The position numbers were made by a program, and so were the translations under genes. A stretch of DNA of 64,000 nt from assembly GCA_038147335.1 (NCBI GenBank), contig JAYQTK010000006.1, forward strand, positions 1-64,000. The letters run 5' to 3'. Shown here piece after piece: positions 43,141-50,500 of this stretch. How positions within the stretch are numbered: position 1 is the stretch's first letter; every line of letters starts with the position of its first letter. The notes under the pieces are model-generated. The model had not been told where the DNA came from and made no database searches. It was given only the letters and a program-made list of their open reading frames with translations. This DNA comes from Marisimplicoccus sp038147335. Its GTDB lineage: Bacteria; Bacteroidota; Bacteroidia; Flavobacteriales; Flavobacteriaceae.

Positions 43141-43821
43141 ATGAAAAAATTTTTATTAATTCTATTATTACTTCCTATAACAGCAATGTCCCAACAGGGA
43201 TTTACTAGACTTGAAGTAACTGTAAAACCTGGACATCAAAGCGCAGTTGTAAACTTAGTTGACAATTTCTTTTCTGAAGCAAAATGGAAAGAAAATAGCG
43301 GTATGAATCTTGAAAGACACTGGCAAGGCTCTTCAAGAACTCATAGCATATTATGGTATGGACCAGTTAACAACAGTGGTAGAGAAGATGGGGATATGCA
43401 ACCTTATGAAAATAATGCATTTTGGTCTAATCTAAGGACACATTTAGAAGGAACAGGAACTGCATATTCAGGTAGAGTTTTAGCCTGGAAACAAGGAGCT
43501 GATGACCAAGATAATGTTCTTATATATGATATAATTGCTGAGGACCCAAGTTCATTTCTTGATGCTCACAATAAAATTGTTGACCAATTATCAAACTCAG
43601 CATTTAAAAACAGAACTGTTGGATTTGGAACATACGATATTGGACGTCCAGGAGGAGCAACTCATTGGATAGGAATTTCAGGTACTGGAAGCGGTGACAT
43701 TTTAAAAATGATAGACGACATTCAAAACAATCACAGCAAAGAGTTAAATCAATATTTTCAAGACAGAGGTAAAGTTACTGACATCAGAGACTTTAGAATT
43801 TCAAATGTAAGAACATATTAA
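43141..43821 (+). CDS. Exported protein with two ABM-like halves, family unknown
   Basis: This 226-residue protein has a signal peptide (MKKFLLILLLLPITAMSQQ). Two similar-sized alpha/beta halves follow: FTRLEVTVKPGHQSAVVNLVDNFFSEAKW with a GNSG-like aromatic region, and GFGTYDIGRPGGATHWIGISGTGS. It ends RDFRISNVRTY. The pattern resembles dimeric alpha-beta barrel (ABM-like) proteins but no catalytic residue is clear. It looks related to the frameshifted gene at 49119-49812 in length, export signal and ending. The function is unknown. A hairpin terminator follows it. Confidence 0.7.
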   Translation: MKKFLLILLLLPITAMSQQGFTRLEVTVKPGHQSAVVNLVDNFFSEAKWKENSGMNLERHWQGSSRTHSILWYGPVNNSGREDGDMQPYENNAFWSNLRTHLEGTGTAYSGRVLAWKQGADDQDNVLIYDIIAEDPSSFLDAHNKIVDQLSNSAFKNRTVGFGTYDIGRPGGATHWIGISGTGSGDILKMIDDIQNNHSKELNQYFQDRGKVTDIRDFRISNVRTY

Positions 43822-43843
43822 TTTAGACTTTATGTCAAAAGAT

Positions 43844-43874
43844 ACACCCACTTATTTGAGTGGGTGTTTTTTTT
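43844..43874 (+). terminator. Intrinsic terminator after the ABM-like gene
   Basis: ACACCCACT (43844-43852) pairs with AGTGGGTGT (43859-43867), with a 6-base loop and a run of eight T after the stem. It ends the transcript of the gene at 43141-43821. Confidence 0.85.
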
Positions 43875-43897
43875 ATTCATAATTTAATTAAATATTG

Positions 43898-43943
43898 TGT
43901 AGAAATACGTCGAAAGCACTCCAACTCTATTTGTAACTAATTG
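43898..43943 (+). repeat. 46-base direct repeat, left copy
   Basis: This begins TGTAGAAATACGTCGAAAGC and is repeated at 45495-45540 in the same orientation with 43 of 46 bases equal; the first 32 are identical. The two copies flank the reductase and lipoprotein genes. No inverted repeats or transposase are visible. Confidence 0.8.
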
Positions 43944-43991
43944 ATATTAAACGCTATAACCTCAAAAAGATATATTGTATTGGGAAGTGAA

Positions 43992-45050
43992 TTAAATTAA
44001 TTCTGCATCAATAATGGATTGAAATGCATCTTCCATTGTTTCACGAAACGGACGGAATTTAATTCCAAGCTCTTTCTTAATTTTGGAGTTATCAACCTTA
44101 AATGGAATATTTACATTATTTCGAATAAACTTACGAGTAAATAACTTGTTTGTTAGTGGACCAAGAATCATAATTAACCATTTAGGAATAGCCTTTTTAG
44201 GTAATGGATATTTTTCTCCATATTTAGGTAATAATTCCATGCCCATTTCTAGAAAATTTGTTTCATGAGCAGCTGTTATATACCTTCCACTTGCATTTTT
44301 AGTTATACCTGCTTTATAGTGCGCCAAGGCAACATCTCGAACATCAACTACTCCAGCCCCAAGTCTTGGTGCTCCCATTTTCATTTGTCCATCTCCCAAC
44401 ATTTTCAGGATGTTGATGCTTTCTGAAGTTGTGTTTTTTGGATTTAATGCAGGTCCAAGTACTAAGCAAGGATTGATTACTATTAAATCCCACTTTGATT
44501 GAGAATTAGCAATCTCCCATGCCTTTTTTTCAGCTAAAGTTTTAGAAAGCGAATATGGCTGATAATCAATAGTCGCGGTAGTATTCCAAACTTCCTCAGT
44601 CAACTTTCCTTCTGGTGCATTAATTGTGTCAATAGCGTCTGTATAAATAGCAGCGCAACTGCTTGTAACCACAACTCGTTTTACTGAACTGATTTCCTTT
44701 GCAGTATTTAATACATTCGAAGTTCCAATTACAGCGGGATTAATAAGCTCTTTTTGAGGGTCTTTGATGTCTACAGTAAATGGAGAAGCCGTATGATATA
44801 CTAAACTACAGCCTTCCATGGCTCTTTTATAAGAGTCAGGTGAAAGTAAATTAGTTGCAAAGAATTTAATCGAACCCTTTGAAAGATTTGATGCCTGCTC
44901 TAAGTGAGCAATTTTATCTTTATCATCTGGATTTCTTACTGCTGCATGAACAGTAAAGCCTTTGTCTAACAATTTCTTAACTAACCAGCTTGCAATATAA
45001 CCATTAGCTCCTGTTACTAAAATAGGTTTAGACAAATCTATGTTTTCCAT
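43992..45050 (-). CDS. NAD(P)-dependent extended SDR reductase (dihydroflavonol reductase-like)
   Basis: This 352-residue extended short-chain dehydrogenase starts with ILVTGANGYIASWLVKKLL, the NAD(P)-binding motif. It has VYHTASPF, VVVTSSCAAIY, the catalytic pair in YQPYSLSKTLAEKKAWE, and INPCLVLGPAL, a pattern shared with dihydroflavonol 4-reductase and methylglyoxal reductases. It probably reduces an aldehyde or ketone; the substrate cannot be told. With the lipoprotein gene upstream it lies between two 46-base direct repeats. Confidence 0.88.
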   Translation of the reverse strand: MENIDLSKPILVTGANGYIASWLVKKLLDKGFTVHAAVRNPDDKDKIAHLEQASNLSKGSIKFFATNLLSPDSYKRAMEGCSLVYHTASPFTVDIKDPQKELINPAVIGTSNVLNTAKEISSVKRVVVTSSCAAIYTDAIDTINAPEGKLTEEVWNTTATIDYQPYSLSKTLAEKKAWEIANSQSKWDLIVINPCLVLGPALNPKNTTSESINILKMLGDGQMKMGAPRLGAGVVDVRDVALAHYKAGITKNASGRYITAAHETNFLEMGMELLPKYGEKYPLPKKAIPKWLIMILGPLTNKLFTRKFIRNNVNIPFKVDNSKIKKELGIKFRPFRETMEDAFQSIIDAELI

Positions 45051-45083
45051 AACTCTAATTTATAAAAATTAAAAACACCTGCT

Positions 45084-45473
45084 TTAGTTTTCCTCTTTCC
45101 AAATAATTAAGTCGTCTCTCATCTGGTCAAATTTATTATTTAGGGAATCTAGAACTTTCTCACCTTCTTCATAACCAATATCATTAAATAATTCTGTAAA
45201 AAATTTAACATAATCATAGAGTCCTCTCCATGTCAAATCAGAATATTTTGACTGGAAGTTTTTATTTTCCCAAGGATTTCCATTGAAATTTAGTTTAGCA
45301 CTTCCTCTGTAGACATCAACCATTGGCTGAACCATACTTATGTATACAGAGTCAATTTCTATCCATTTATTTAATTGCTCTTCCGAAGGCTCGTTGAAGA
45401 TTGACAAATTTCCGTGATTATTAGAACTATCACAAGCAATTAACAATAATGAAAGAAATAATAATTTTTTCAT
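45084..45473 (-). CDS. Small lipoprotein, paralogue of the 53.7 kb protein
   Basis: This 129-residue protein has a lipoprotein signal (MKKLLFLSLLLIAC, Cys14). The core motifs EEQLNKWIEIDSVYIS and KYSDLTWRGLYDYVKFFTEL match EEFKRWVKIDSQYIRV and KFKEITWLKMAEYQKRYSEL in the protein at 53670-54098. The two are clearly related, and I do not know the family. It lies 33 bases upstream of the reductase in the same direction and may be co-transcribed with it. Confidence 0.68.
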   Translation of the reverse strand: MKKLLFLSLLLIACDSSNNHGNLSIFNEPSEEQLNKWIEIDSVYISMVQPMVDVYRGSAKLNFNGNPWENKNFQSKYSDLTWRGLYDYVKFFTELFNDIGYEEGEKVLDSLNNKFDQMRDDLIIWKEEN

Positions 45474-45494
45474 AATTCAAATTTAATAAAACCA

Positions 45495-45540
45495 TGTAGA
45501 AATACGTCGAAAGCACTCCAACTCTAATTATAACTAGTTG
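45495..45540 (+). repeat. 46-base direct repeat, right copy
   Basis: This is the second copy of the element at 43898-43943, in the same orientation, with three differences near its 3' end. It is followed after two bases by the second copy of the 24-base repeat, so two different repeats sit side by side here. Confidence 0.8.
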
Positions 45541-45542
45541 GT

Positions 45543-45566
45543 TTTCATACCTACAATTTAGAAAAA
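45543..45566 (+). repeat. 24-base intergenic repeat, copy 2
   Basis: It is identical over 24 bases to 42974-42997 in the same orientation, and directly adjoins the 46-base repeat ending at 45540. Confidence 0.7.
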
Positions 45567-45589
45567 TCAAGCTATTTCAAAAAACAAGA

Positions 45590-45640
45590 AACCTCTGATT
45601 ACTGTTTACTAAAATAGCTTTTTGCTTCACCAGAGGTTTA
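45590..45640 (-). terminator. Terminator-like hairpin with interleaved second pairing
   Basis: AAACCTCTG (45590-45598) pairs with CAGAGGTTT (45632-45640). On the minus strand the stem is followed by a T-rich tract, so it can end the transcript of the two genes at 45662-46440. AGCTATTT (45571-45578) can also pair with AAATAGCT (45613-45620). That pairing interleaves with the first and makes alternative or pseudoknot structures possible. Confidence 0.5.
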
Positions 45641-45661
45641 ATTATTTAATGAAATGACATT

Positions 45662-45850
45662 TTAAATTAATGTCCATATAAGAACCCTTATTACATATCC
45701 AGAACAAAAAATTCCAATTCCATAAGCTATATATCTAATAATCTTTGGAATGGAATTTAAGTTCTTTTGAGCATATTTTTCAGCTGCATAAAGATTATAC
45801 ATACTCCCAAAAAAAACCAGTAATATGCTTAATACTCCAATTATCTTCAT
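45662..45850 (-). CDS. Small two-span membrane protein
   Basis: This 62-residue protein has two hydrophobic segments, IIGVLSILLVFFGSMYNLYA and YIAYGIGIFCSGYVIRVLIW, joined by a basic loop (KYAQKNLNSIPKIIR). Its ATG shares one base with the stop of the peroxiredoxin-like gene upstream, so the two are translationally coupled. I do not recognise the family. It may anchor or assist the thioredoxin-like lipoprotein, but that is only inferred from coupling. Confidence 0.6.
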   Translation of the reverse strand: MKIIGVLSILLVFFGSMYNLYAAEKYAQKNLNSIPKIIRYIAYGIGIFCSGYVIRVLIWTLI

Positions 45851-46440
45851 TATAAAGTTCTTAAAACTGATAAGAGCATATCCCCACCTATTCTCTCTTT
45901 ATAATTTGGATTAATATATTCAAACTTAATTACTCCTTTTTTATCAACGATCATTACAGTTGGAGCAGGCATTACAGAGGAAGTTTCACCTTTTTGACCT
46001 TTGCCAATTATATATTCTTTCAACGAAGAAGACGTTTTAAAAGCAATGCCAATTTCTTGAATGAATTCACCGTTAGGGTCAGAAAGTAATTTGTATTTAG
46101 TACTATTGTTTTCTATAGTAGATTGTAAATTTTTATAGTCATCAGGACTTATAGCTACAATTTGATATCCAAGCTCTAGTATGTCTTCTTCAATCTCAAC
46201 TAAACCAGATAATTGAACATTACAGTATGGACACCATCCGCCACGGTAGAAAACCAATATGGTTGGTTTTTCTTCTAAAATGGCTTTAAGTTGAACAGAC
46301 TCTCCTTCTACATTTTGAAAGTTACCATTGGGTAACGTCTCCCCTATTAAGATTGGTGAAATATCTTCAGCTACAAGTGGAATAGATTGTTGATCAGAAC
46401 ACCCTATGAGAAGCAATGATAGTAATAATATTTTTTTCAT
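45850..46440 (-). CDS. Peroxiredoxin-like (AhpC/TSA-type) lipoprotein
   Basis: This 196-residue protein has a lipoprotein signal (MKKILLLSLLLIGC, Cys14) and a thioredoxin fold. The motif FYRGGWCPYCNVQL carries a CxxC pair, followed by LGYQIVAISPDD, KLLSDPNGEF and APTVMIVDKKGVIKFEYINPNY. This is the peroxiredoxin-like group with WCPYC rather than the classic PxxxTxxC. It should act on the periplasmic face, reducing peroxides or disulfides. It is coupled to the small membrane protein gene downstream. Confidence 0.82.
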   Translation of the reverse strand: MKKILLLSLLLIGCSDQQSIPLVAEDISPILIGETLPNGNFQNVEGESVQLKAILEEKPTILVFYRGGWCPYCNVQLSGLVEIEEDILELGYQIVAISPDDYKNLQSTIENNSTKYKLLSDPNGEFIQEIGIAFKTSSSLKEYIIGKGQKGETSSVMPAPTVMIVDKKGVIKFEYINPNYKERIGGDMLLSVLRTL

Positions 46441-46457
46441 TTCTTAAATTTATAAAA

Positions 46458-46491
46458 TTCATATATTGATTGAAATTAAAAAGAATTAACA
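46458..46491 (+). promoter_or_regulatory. Shared leader, copy 2 (cupin gene)
   Basis: These 34 bases nearly match 43106-43140, including TTCATATATTGA and AATTAAC just before the ATG. One or two substitutions and a one-base gap separate them. Confidence 0.4.
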
Positions 46492-46977
46492 ATGAAAAAA
46501 AATATATCGTTATTAATAACACTAACACTATTAGTTGGCTGTGACATTCCTGCAGGAGCTGACAATACACCTATTCAAAACTCATCTATTAATTTAGAAA
46601 ATGGAGTTATTATGAAAGAAGTGTCAAGTGATCCATTAGGAAATGAGTTGAGTTATCCAAGTGGAGATCCTGCTGTATCTAGCCAGATTAATGTTTGGGG
46701 GCCTGGATTTAATTCACCATGGCATTACCATCCATACACTGGAGTAGCATATGTAATTCAAGGAGAATTAACTGTAAACTATGATACTGAAACATCAATA
46801 GATGATAAAAATTCAGAAAAGAATATAATTACAACTCAAACATATAAGGCAGGCGAAGAAGCTTTTCTTGGAGTAAGAGATACATGGCATTTATCTCAAA
46901 ATTTAGGAGATGAAGATCTAATTTTTATTGTAACATGGATAGGTGAAAAAGATAGTCCAGTTGCAGTAATTGAGTAG
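46492..46977 (+). CDS. Cupin-domain lipoprotein
   Basis: This 161-residue protein has a lipoprotein signal (MKKNISLLITLTLLVGC, Cys17) and one cupin domain. Metal ligands are seen in SPWHYHPYTGVAYVIQGELTV (HxHx4-6 then Glu replaced by Tyr/Val) and in DTWHLSQNLGDEDLIFIVTW. This suggests a small metal-binding beta barrel outside the cytoplasm. The substrate is unknown. Its leader is shared with the gene at 43141. A hairpin terminator follows directly. Confidence 0.8.
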   Translation: MKKNISLLITLTLLVGCDIPAGADNTPIQNSSINLENGVIMKEVSSDPLGNELSYPSGDPAVSSQINVWGPGFNSPWHYHPYTGVAYVIQGELTVNYDTETSIDDKNSEKNIITTQTYKAGEEAFLGVRDTWHLSQNLGDEDLIFIVTWIGEKDSPVAVIE

Positions 46978-47001
46978 TAAAATATTCTTTAAAGTTTAAA
47001 G

Positions 47002-47032
47002 AAACCCTCTCATACTAAGAGGGTTTTTTTTA
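47002..47032 (+). terminator. Intrinsic terminator after the cupin gene
   Basis: AAACCCTCT (47002-47010) pairs with AGAGGGTTT (47018-47026), followed by a long T run to 47031. The run overlaps the stop codon of the converging DUF502 gene. Confidence 0.85.
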
Positions 47033-47662
47033 TTTCTTGTTATCCTTAATTTTCAAAGAGTTTGGTGTCACAACACCAGCAGAAATAACAAGTTTAAATG
47101 CATCTTCAACACTAATATCAAGTTCAAATGCATCTTTTTTAGGTATCAATACAAAAAACCCTGAAGTTGGATTTGGAGTAGTTGGAACGAAAAGATTAAT
47201 TAATTCTTCACCAATAATTGACTTAGCTTCACCCTGGTAATCACCAGATTGAAATGCTATTACCCAGATCCCTTTATTCGGGTATTGAATTAAATATGCC
47301 TTTTTAAAACTTTCAGATGAAGTATTTAATACTGTATCTGATACTTTTTTTAGTATGTTATATATGTTTCGAAAACCTGGAATACTATTAAGTAGCTTCT
47401 CCCATAAGTTAACTAATCGTCTCCCCAATATATTAGTAACCAATAAGCCTGTAATAAGAATAATTATAAATAATAGGATAATTCCAGATCCTGGAATAGT
47501 TGTATCCAGATTGAAAATAGCTTCAGGTAAATATTCTTGTGGAATAAGGTTGTTAAGAAATTCTAAGAAGAATTTAATTACAATAATAGTCAAGATCAAA
47601 GGTATCCAAAAGAGAAGTCCTGAAATAAGATAATTTCTAAGTCGTGTAATTATTTTGAACAT
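47030..47662 (-). CDS. DUF502 family membrane protein
   Basis: This 210-residue protein has two membrane spans near the N-terminus (YLISGLLFWIPLILTIIVIKFF and GIILLFIIILITGLLVTNIL). A soluble domain follows with VYNILKKVSDTVL, FKKAYLIQYPNKGIWVIAFQSG and LFVPTTPNPTSGFFVLIPKKD. These are the diagnostic motifs of DUF502. The molecular role is not known. It is transcribed alone or after the hemolysin III-like gene, which lies 67 bases upstream. Confidence 0.88.
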   Translation of the reverse strand: MFKIITRLRNYLISGLLFWIPLILTIIVIKFFLEFLNNLIPQEYLPEAIFNLDTTIPGSGIILLFIIILITGLLVTNILGRRLVNLWEKLLNSIPGFRNIYNILKKVSDTVLNTSSESFKKAYLIQYPNKGIWVIAFQSGDYQGEAKSIIGEELINLFVPTTPNPTSGFFVLIPKKDAFELDISVEDAFKLVISAGVVTPNSLKIKDNKK

Positions 47663-47729
47663 GCTTATGTGTATTAGTTAATGTTAATATATCTTGATTA
47701 TGCAAGTTACTATTCTTGGTGATTTAAAA

Positions 47730-48350
47730 CTAGATGATGTATAGAAGGATTAAAAAAAAATGAAAAACACTACCAGAAAGAACAAATAGATGCCATATAG
47801 TATGTGCATGTTTTTTTTTGGAAGAGTAAAAAATTGTTCCCAATGTATAGCTTAACCCACTAAGAATTAATAATATAATTGCATTTAATTCCAGTATTTC
47901 AAATAAACTTCTTATATCAACTATAATAAGCCACCCCATTAAAAGATATAAAGCCAATGATAACTTTTCAAATTTACCTGTGTAAAAAAGTTTAAAAAAT
48001 GTTCCTAAAATTGCAATAAAACAAACAGATATTAATATGTATATTCCTGACTGATCAAGAAGTGTAATAAGACAAACTGGCGCATACGATCCAGCAATTA
48101 AATAATAAATACTTATATGATCGAATATTCTGAGTTTTTCCTTAAGAATAGGTTCAGAAACAAAATGATACAAAGTTGATGATAGATAAACACTAATGAG
48201 GCCAAATCCAAAAAAAACAACACCTACAAAACTTAAAGTTGGTAAATTATTATTTGTATAAATCAAATAACTAATTCCAACAATTGATAATATAAGACCT
48301 ATAAAATGTGTAATGGTATTCCAAAATTCTTCTTCTACAGGTAATTGCAT
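47730..48350 (-). CDS. Hemolysin III / PAQR-family membrane protein
   Basis: This 206-residue protein has seven predicted spans. The family motifs are EEEFWNTITHFIGLILSIVG at the start, the Ser/His region YLSSTLYHFV, the Asp/His in RIFDHISIYYLIAGSYAP, and the C-terminal histidines in HAHTIWHLFVLSGSVFHFF. These residues bind zinc in PAQR receptors. Despite the name, haemolytic activity is doubtful and many members adjust membrane lipids. It lies 9 bases downstream of the frameshifted DUF2461 gene. Confidence 0.88.
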   Translation of the reverse strand: MQLPVEEEFWNTITHFIGLILSIVGISYLIYTNNNLPTLSFVGVVFFGFGLISVYLSSTLYHFVSEPILKEKLRIFDHISIYYLIAGSYAPVCLITLLDQSGIYILISVCFIAILGTFFKLFYTGKFEKLSLALYLLMGWLIIVDIRSLFEILELNAIILLILSGLSYTLGTIFYSSKKKHAHTIWHLFVLSGSVFHFFLILLYII

Positions 48351-48359
48351 AATTATTAG

Positions 48360-49033
48360 TTAATGTATAAGAGATTCTCCATCAAGATTTGTTGTAAGAA
48401 TTTCTGACATATAATCAAAAAACGGCCTAATAGAAACAAAATAACTTACCAATTTTTTTTGAAAGCTTTTATCTAGAATTTCTTCTTCTTTTAAATTTTT
48501 AATAAAAATGAACTGTTTTTTTTTAATCAAGTCAATATACTCATGTTCACTTTTGAAACCTTTTGGTGATGTTTTAACTTCTTCTCCTTTATATCTCCCC
48601 AGATATCTTTAATTAATTTTTGATTTATTATTCTCTTAAATTCTTGACCATCTATGTCTATTTCTTTTCTAATTCTAAACAAATCTTCTTTATTTGGATT
48701 CCAAAAACCTACAGCTATAAAGCTTTCATCTGCAGATATTTCCAGATAATAACCTCCTCTAAGCTCAGGTTTTGCTCTGTGAAATGCCATTCCAATATTT
48801 TTTTTATATGGGGTTTTATCTTTGGAGAACCTCAAGTCTCTGTAAATTCTAAATATTTTAAATTTCTCGATATTATCTGAAACATTTAATGAATCATTAA
48901 CATCTTGAGCAAATGTTTTTACTCCAGATTGAATATCCTTGAACTCTTCTTTATTATCATTGAACCAATCTCTATTGTTATTTAGCTTTAGCTTTTTTAA
49001 AAAACTTATTGTATTTCTTGGAACTGCATTCAT
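48360..49033 (-). pseudogene. DUF2461-like protein, one-base deletion
   Basis: The N-terminal part (RNTISFLKKLKLNNNRDWFN, IFRIYRDLRFSKDKTPYKKN, GGYYLEISADESFIAVGFW) is typical of DUF2461. The frame ends early at 48527. Adding one T to TTT at 48588-48590 joins it to a second frame that reads GEEVKTSPKGFKSEHEYIDL and ends SEILTTNLDGESLIH at TAA 48360-48362. The total is then 224 residues, the usual family length. This points to a single missing base, either error or mutation. The function of the family is unknown. Confidence 0.8.
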
Positions 49034-49060
49034 TCTATTTAATTTATTAAAATCTCTTTT

Positions 49061-49090
49061 AAAAAAAACCCCTAATTAGATTAAGGGGTT
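49061..49090 (-). terminator. Intrinsic terminator of the ABM-like gene at 49.1 kb
   Basis: AACCCC (49067-49072) pairs with GGGGTT (49085-49090). On the minus strand the stem is followed by eight U (plus-strand A run 49061-49068). It is placed just after the stop of the gene at 49119. Confidence 0.7.
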
Positions 49091-49118
49091 CGTTTTAAAT
49101 TAAATAATTGATGATTAC

Positions 49119-49812
49119 TTAATTGTAGTCATTGATTTTAACTCTTGTCCAAGATTGAATAAATTCTGAAATTTCGTCAGTTACATTAAAAAATTCAGCA
49201 AAAGCTTGAGCTTCTTTTTCATTTTTTGGTCCAAATGTAAAAGCAGAATTTAAATCAGGATATGTACCATAGATAAGCATATTCTCCCCATCACTTATAC
49301 CATGATTGACCTGAGCTAAACCCACAAATCCATCAGAATCAAAGGTCTCCATTAACTTGGCAAATGCATTTGCAAATGCGGGAGTATTTTTACTAGTCAC
49401 TTTAAATCCCCAAACCTGACCAATACCGTAAAATTCTTCTGCCTTATATACTTGAAGGGCATTACCAGCTGAAGCTCTAACACCATCTACATATGGTCTA
49501 ACTACCTCAACATAATTTTCCCAATCTTCACCAGTAAGCGAAGCTCTTAGGTTAGCTAAAGATTGAGAAGAAGGACTCACAAAACTTAAGATGTGAGTTT
49601 CATCATAACCTTTTCCTTTTAAAGGAATTGCAGAAAATGTCATTGTAACATCAGCAGGAAAATCTACAGACGAATAATAACTATCAACAGCTTTGTTCAA
49701 ATTCAACTGTATCCTCACTATTAACTTCAAGTATTACATCATACCAATAAAGTTGTTGTGAAAAAAGAGATGCTGAAAATAAAAAGCATAATAGTAAATA
49801 AAAATTTTTCAT
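49119..49812 (-). pseudogene. Exported ABM-like protein, one-base insertion near the 5' end
   Basis: From ATG 49812 the frame encodes a signal peptide and mature start (MKNFYLLLCFLFSASLFSQQ, then LYWYDVILEVNSEDTVEFEQ). It hits TGA shortly after. Removing one T from TTT at 49692-49694 continues it as AVDSYYSSVDFPADVTMTF to the end IQSWTRVKINDYN, 230 residues in total. It has two alpha/beta halves and export like the protein at 43141-43821, which it resembles in size and in its basic C-terminal strand. The function is unknown. The lesion is probably a sequence error. Confidence 0.75.
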
Positions 49813-49893
49813 AGTTTATAAATTAATTGTTTAAAACAAATCTATCAATTAATAAATGATAAAACAGATTAGTTCAGCATATTTTTTATAGTT

Positions 49894-50253
49894 TTAATTT
49901 ATTATTATTTCCTTGTAATATTTTACTAGTGCTTTTTTATAAGCTACTACAAATTGATAATATCTATAAAGGTTTAAATCTCCAAATCTATTTAATTCAT
50001 TGTATGTATCATTTTCAAAACTCTTTAATCTTTTATCTAAAATATTTTGAATTTCCTCTACACTTTTAAATAGGAGTTTTCTTGTGTTATCGTCAAGAAG
50101 ATCATTGTAATACTTATCTATAATCCCTCTTACCTGTTTTGGAGAAAGCTCTGAATATTTCTTTTGACCACTATATTTTGAAGTATACTCTTTCTTTAAC
50201 CATGTATATTCTGAATAAACACCTTTAAAGAACAACTCAAGAAATAATATCAT
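49894..50253 (-). CDS. Hypothetical protein, 119 residues
   Basis: I do not recognise this protein. It is rich in Lys, Tyr and Leu and predicted to be mostly helical (KKEYTSKYSGQKKYSEL, QVRGIIDKYYNDLLDDNTRKLL, SVEEIQNILDKRLKSFEND). It has no signal or membrane span. The start ATG overlaps the stop of a 51-residue frame upstream (ATGA), which argues that both are real and made together. Confidence 0.6.
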   Translation of the reverse strand: MILFLELFFKGVYSEYTWLKKEYTSKYSGQKKYSELSPKQVRGIIDKYYNDLLDDNTRKLLFKSVEEIQNILDKRLKSFENDTYNELNRFGDLNLYRYYQFVVAYKKALVKYYKEIIIN

Positions 50254-50405
50254 CTAATAAGATATTTTTTAGCAAGCTTAATTAGCCAACCAAATTTATA
50301 GTACATCATTTTCAAAGAATAGAACATATATGTTTTTGAATAAGTTAATTTTTGAATGGTTTTGTTTCGACTAATTAAGTAATAAAGACGTCTAAAAAAT
50401 CTCAT
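50250..50405 (-). CDS. Small basic protein, 51 residues, coupled to the next gene
   Basis: ATG 50405 opens a 51-codon frame (MRFFRRLYYLISRNKTIQKL, then TYSKTYMFYSLKMMYYKFGW, then LIKLAKKYLIR). Its TGA overlaps the ATG of the 119-residue gene. It is very basic and aromatic. A perfect TAAATTTG element ends 3 bases before the ATG. Transcription would therefore start at about the start codon and the mRNA would be leaderless. The overlap and promoter support a real gene; the function is unknown. Confidence 0.5.
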   Translation of the reverse strand: MRFFRRLYYLISRNKTIQKLTYSKTYMFYSLKMMYYKFGWLIKLAKKYLIR

Positions 50406-50408
50406 ATT

Positions 50409-50416
50409 CAAATTTA
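50409..50416 (-). promoter_or_regulatory. -7 promoter element ahead of the 51-residue gene
   Basis: The minus strand reads TAAATTTG, matching TAnnTTTG, with only 3 bases to the ATG at 50405. Confidence 0.45.
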
Positions 50417-50500
50417 ACTTTTAAAAAAGAAGTTAAAATAGTTAAAGAGCAATTTTTAAATAAAATTAACTTTTAAAGTATCAAAACTTATAAGCTTCTT

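Noticed and set aside
43992..45473. Insertion sequence between the 46-base repeats
   Set aside because: The repeats are direct, with no terminal inverted repeats and no transposase. The content is a reductase and a lipoprotein.
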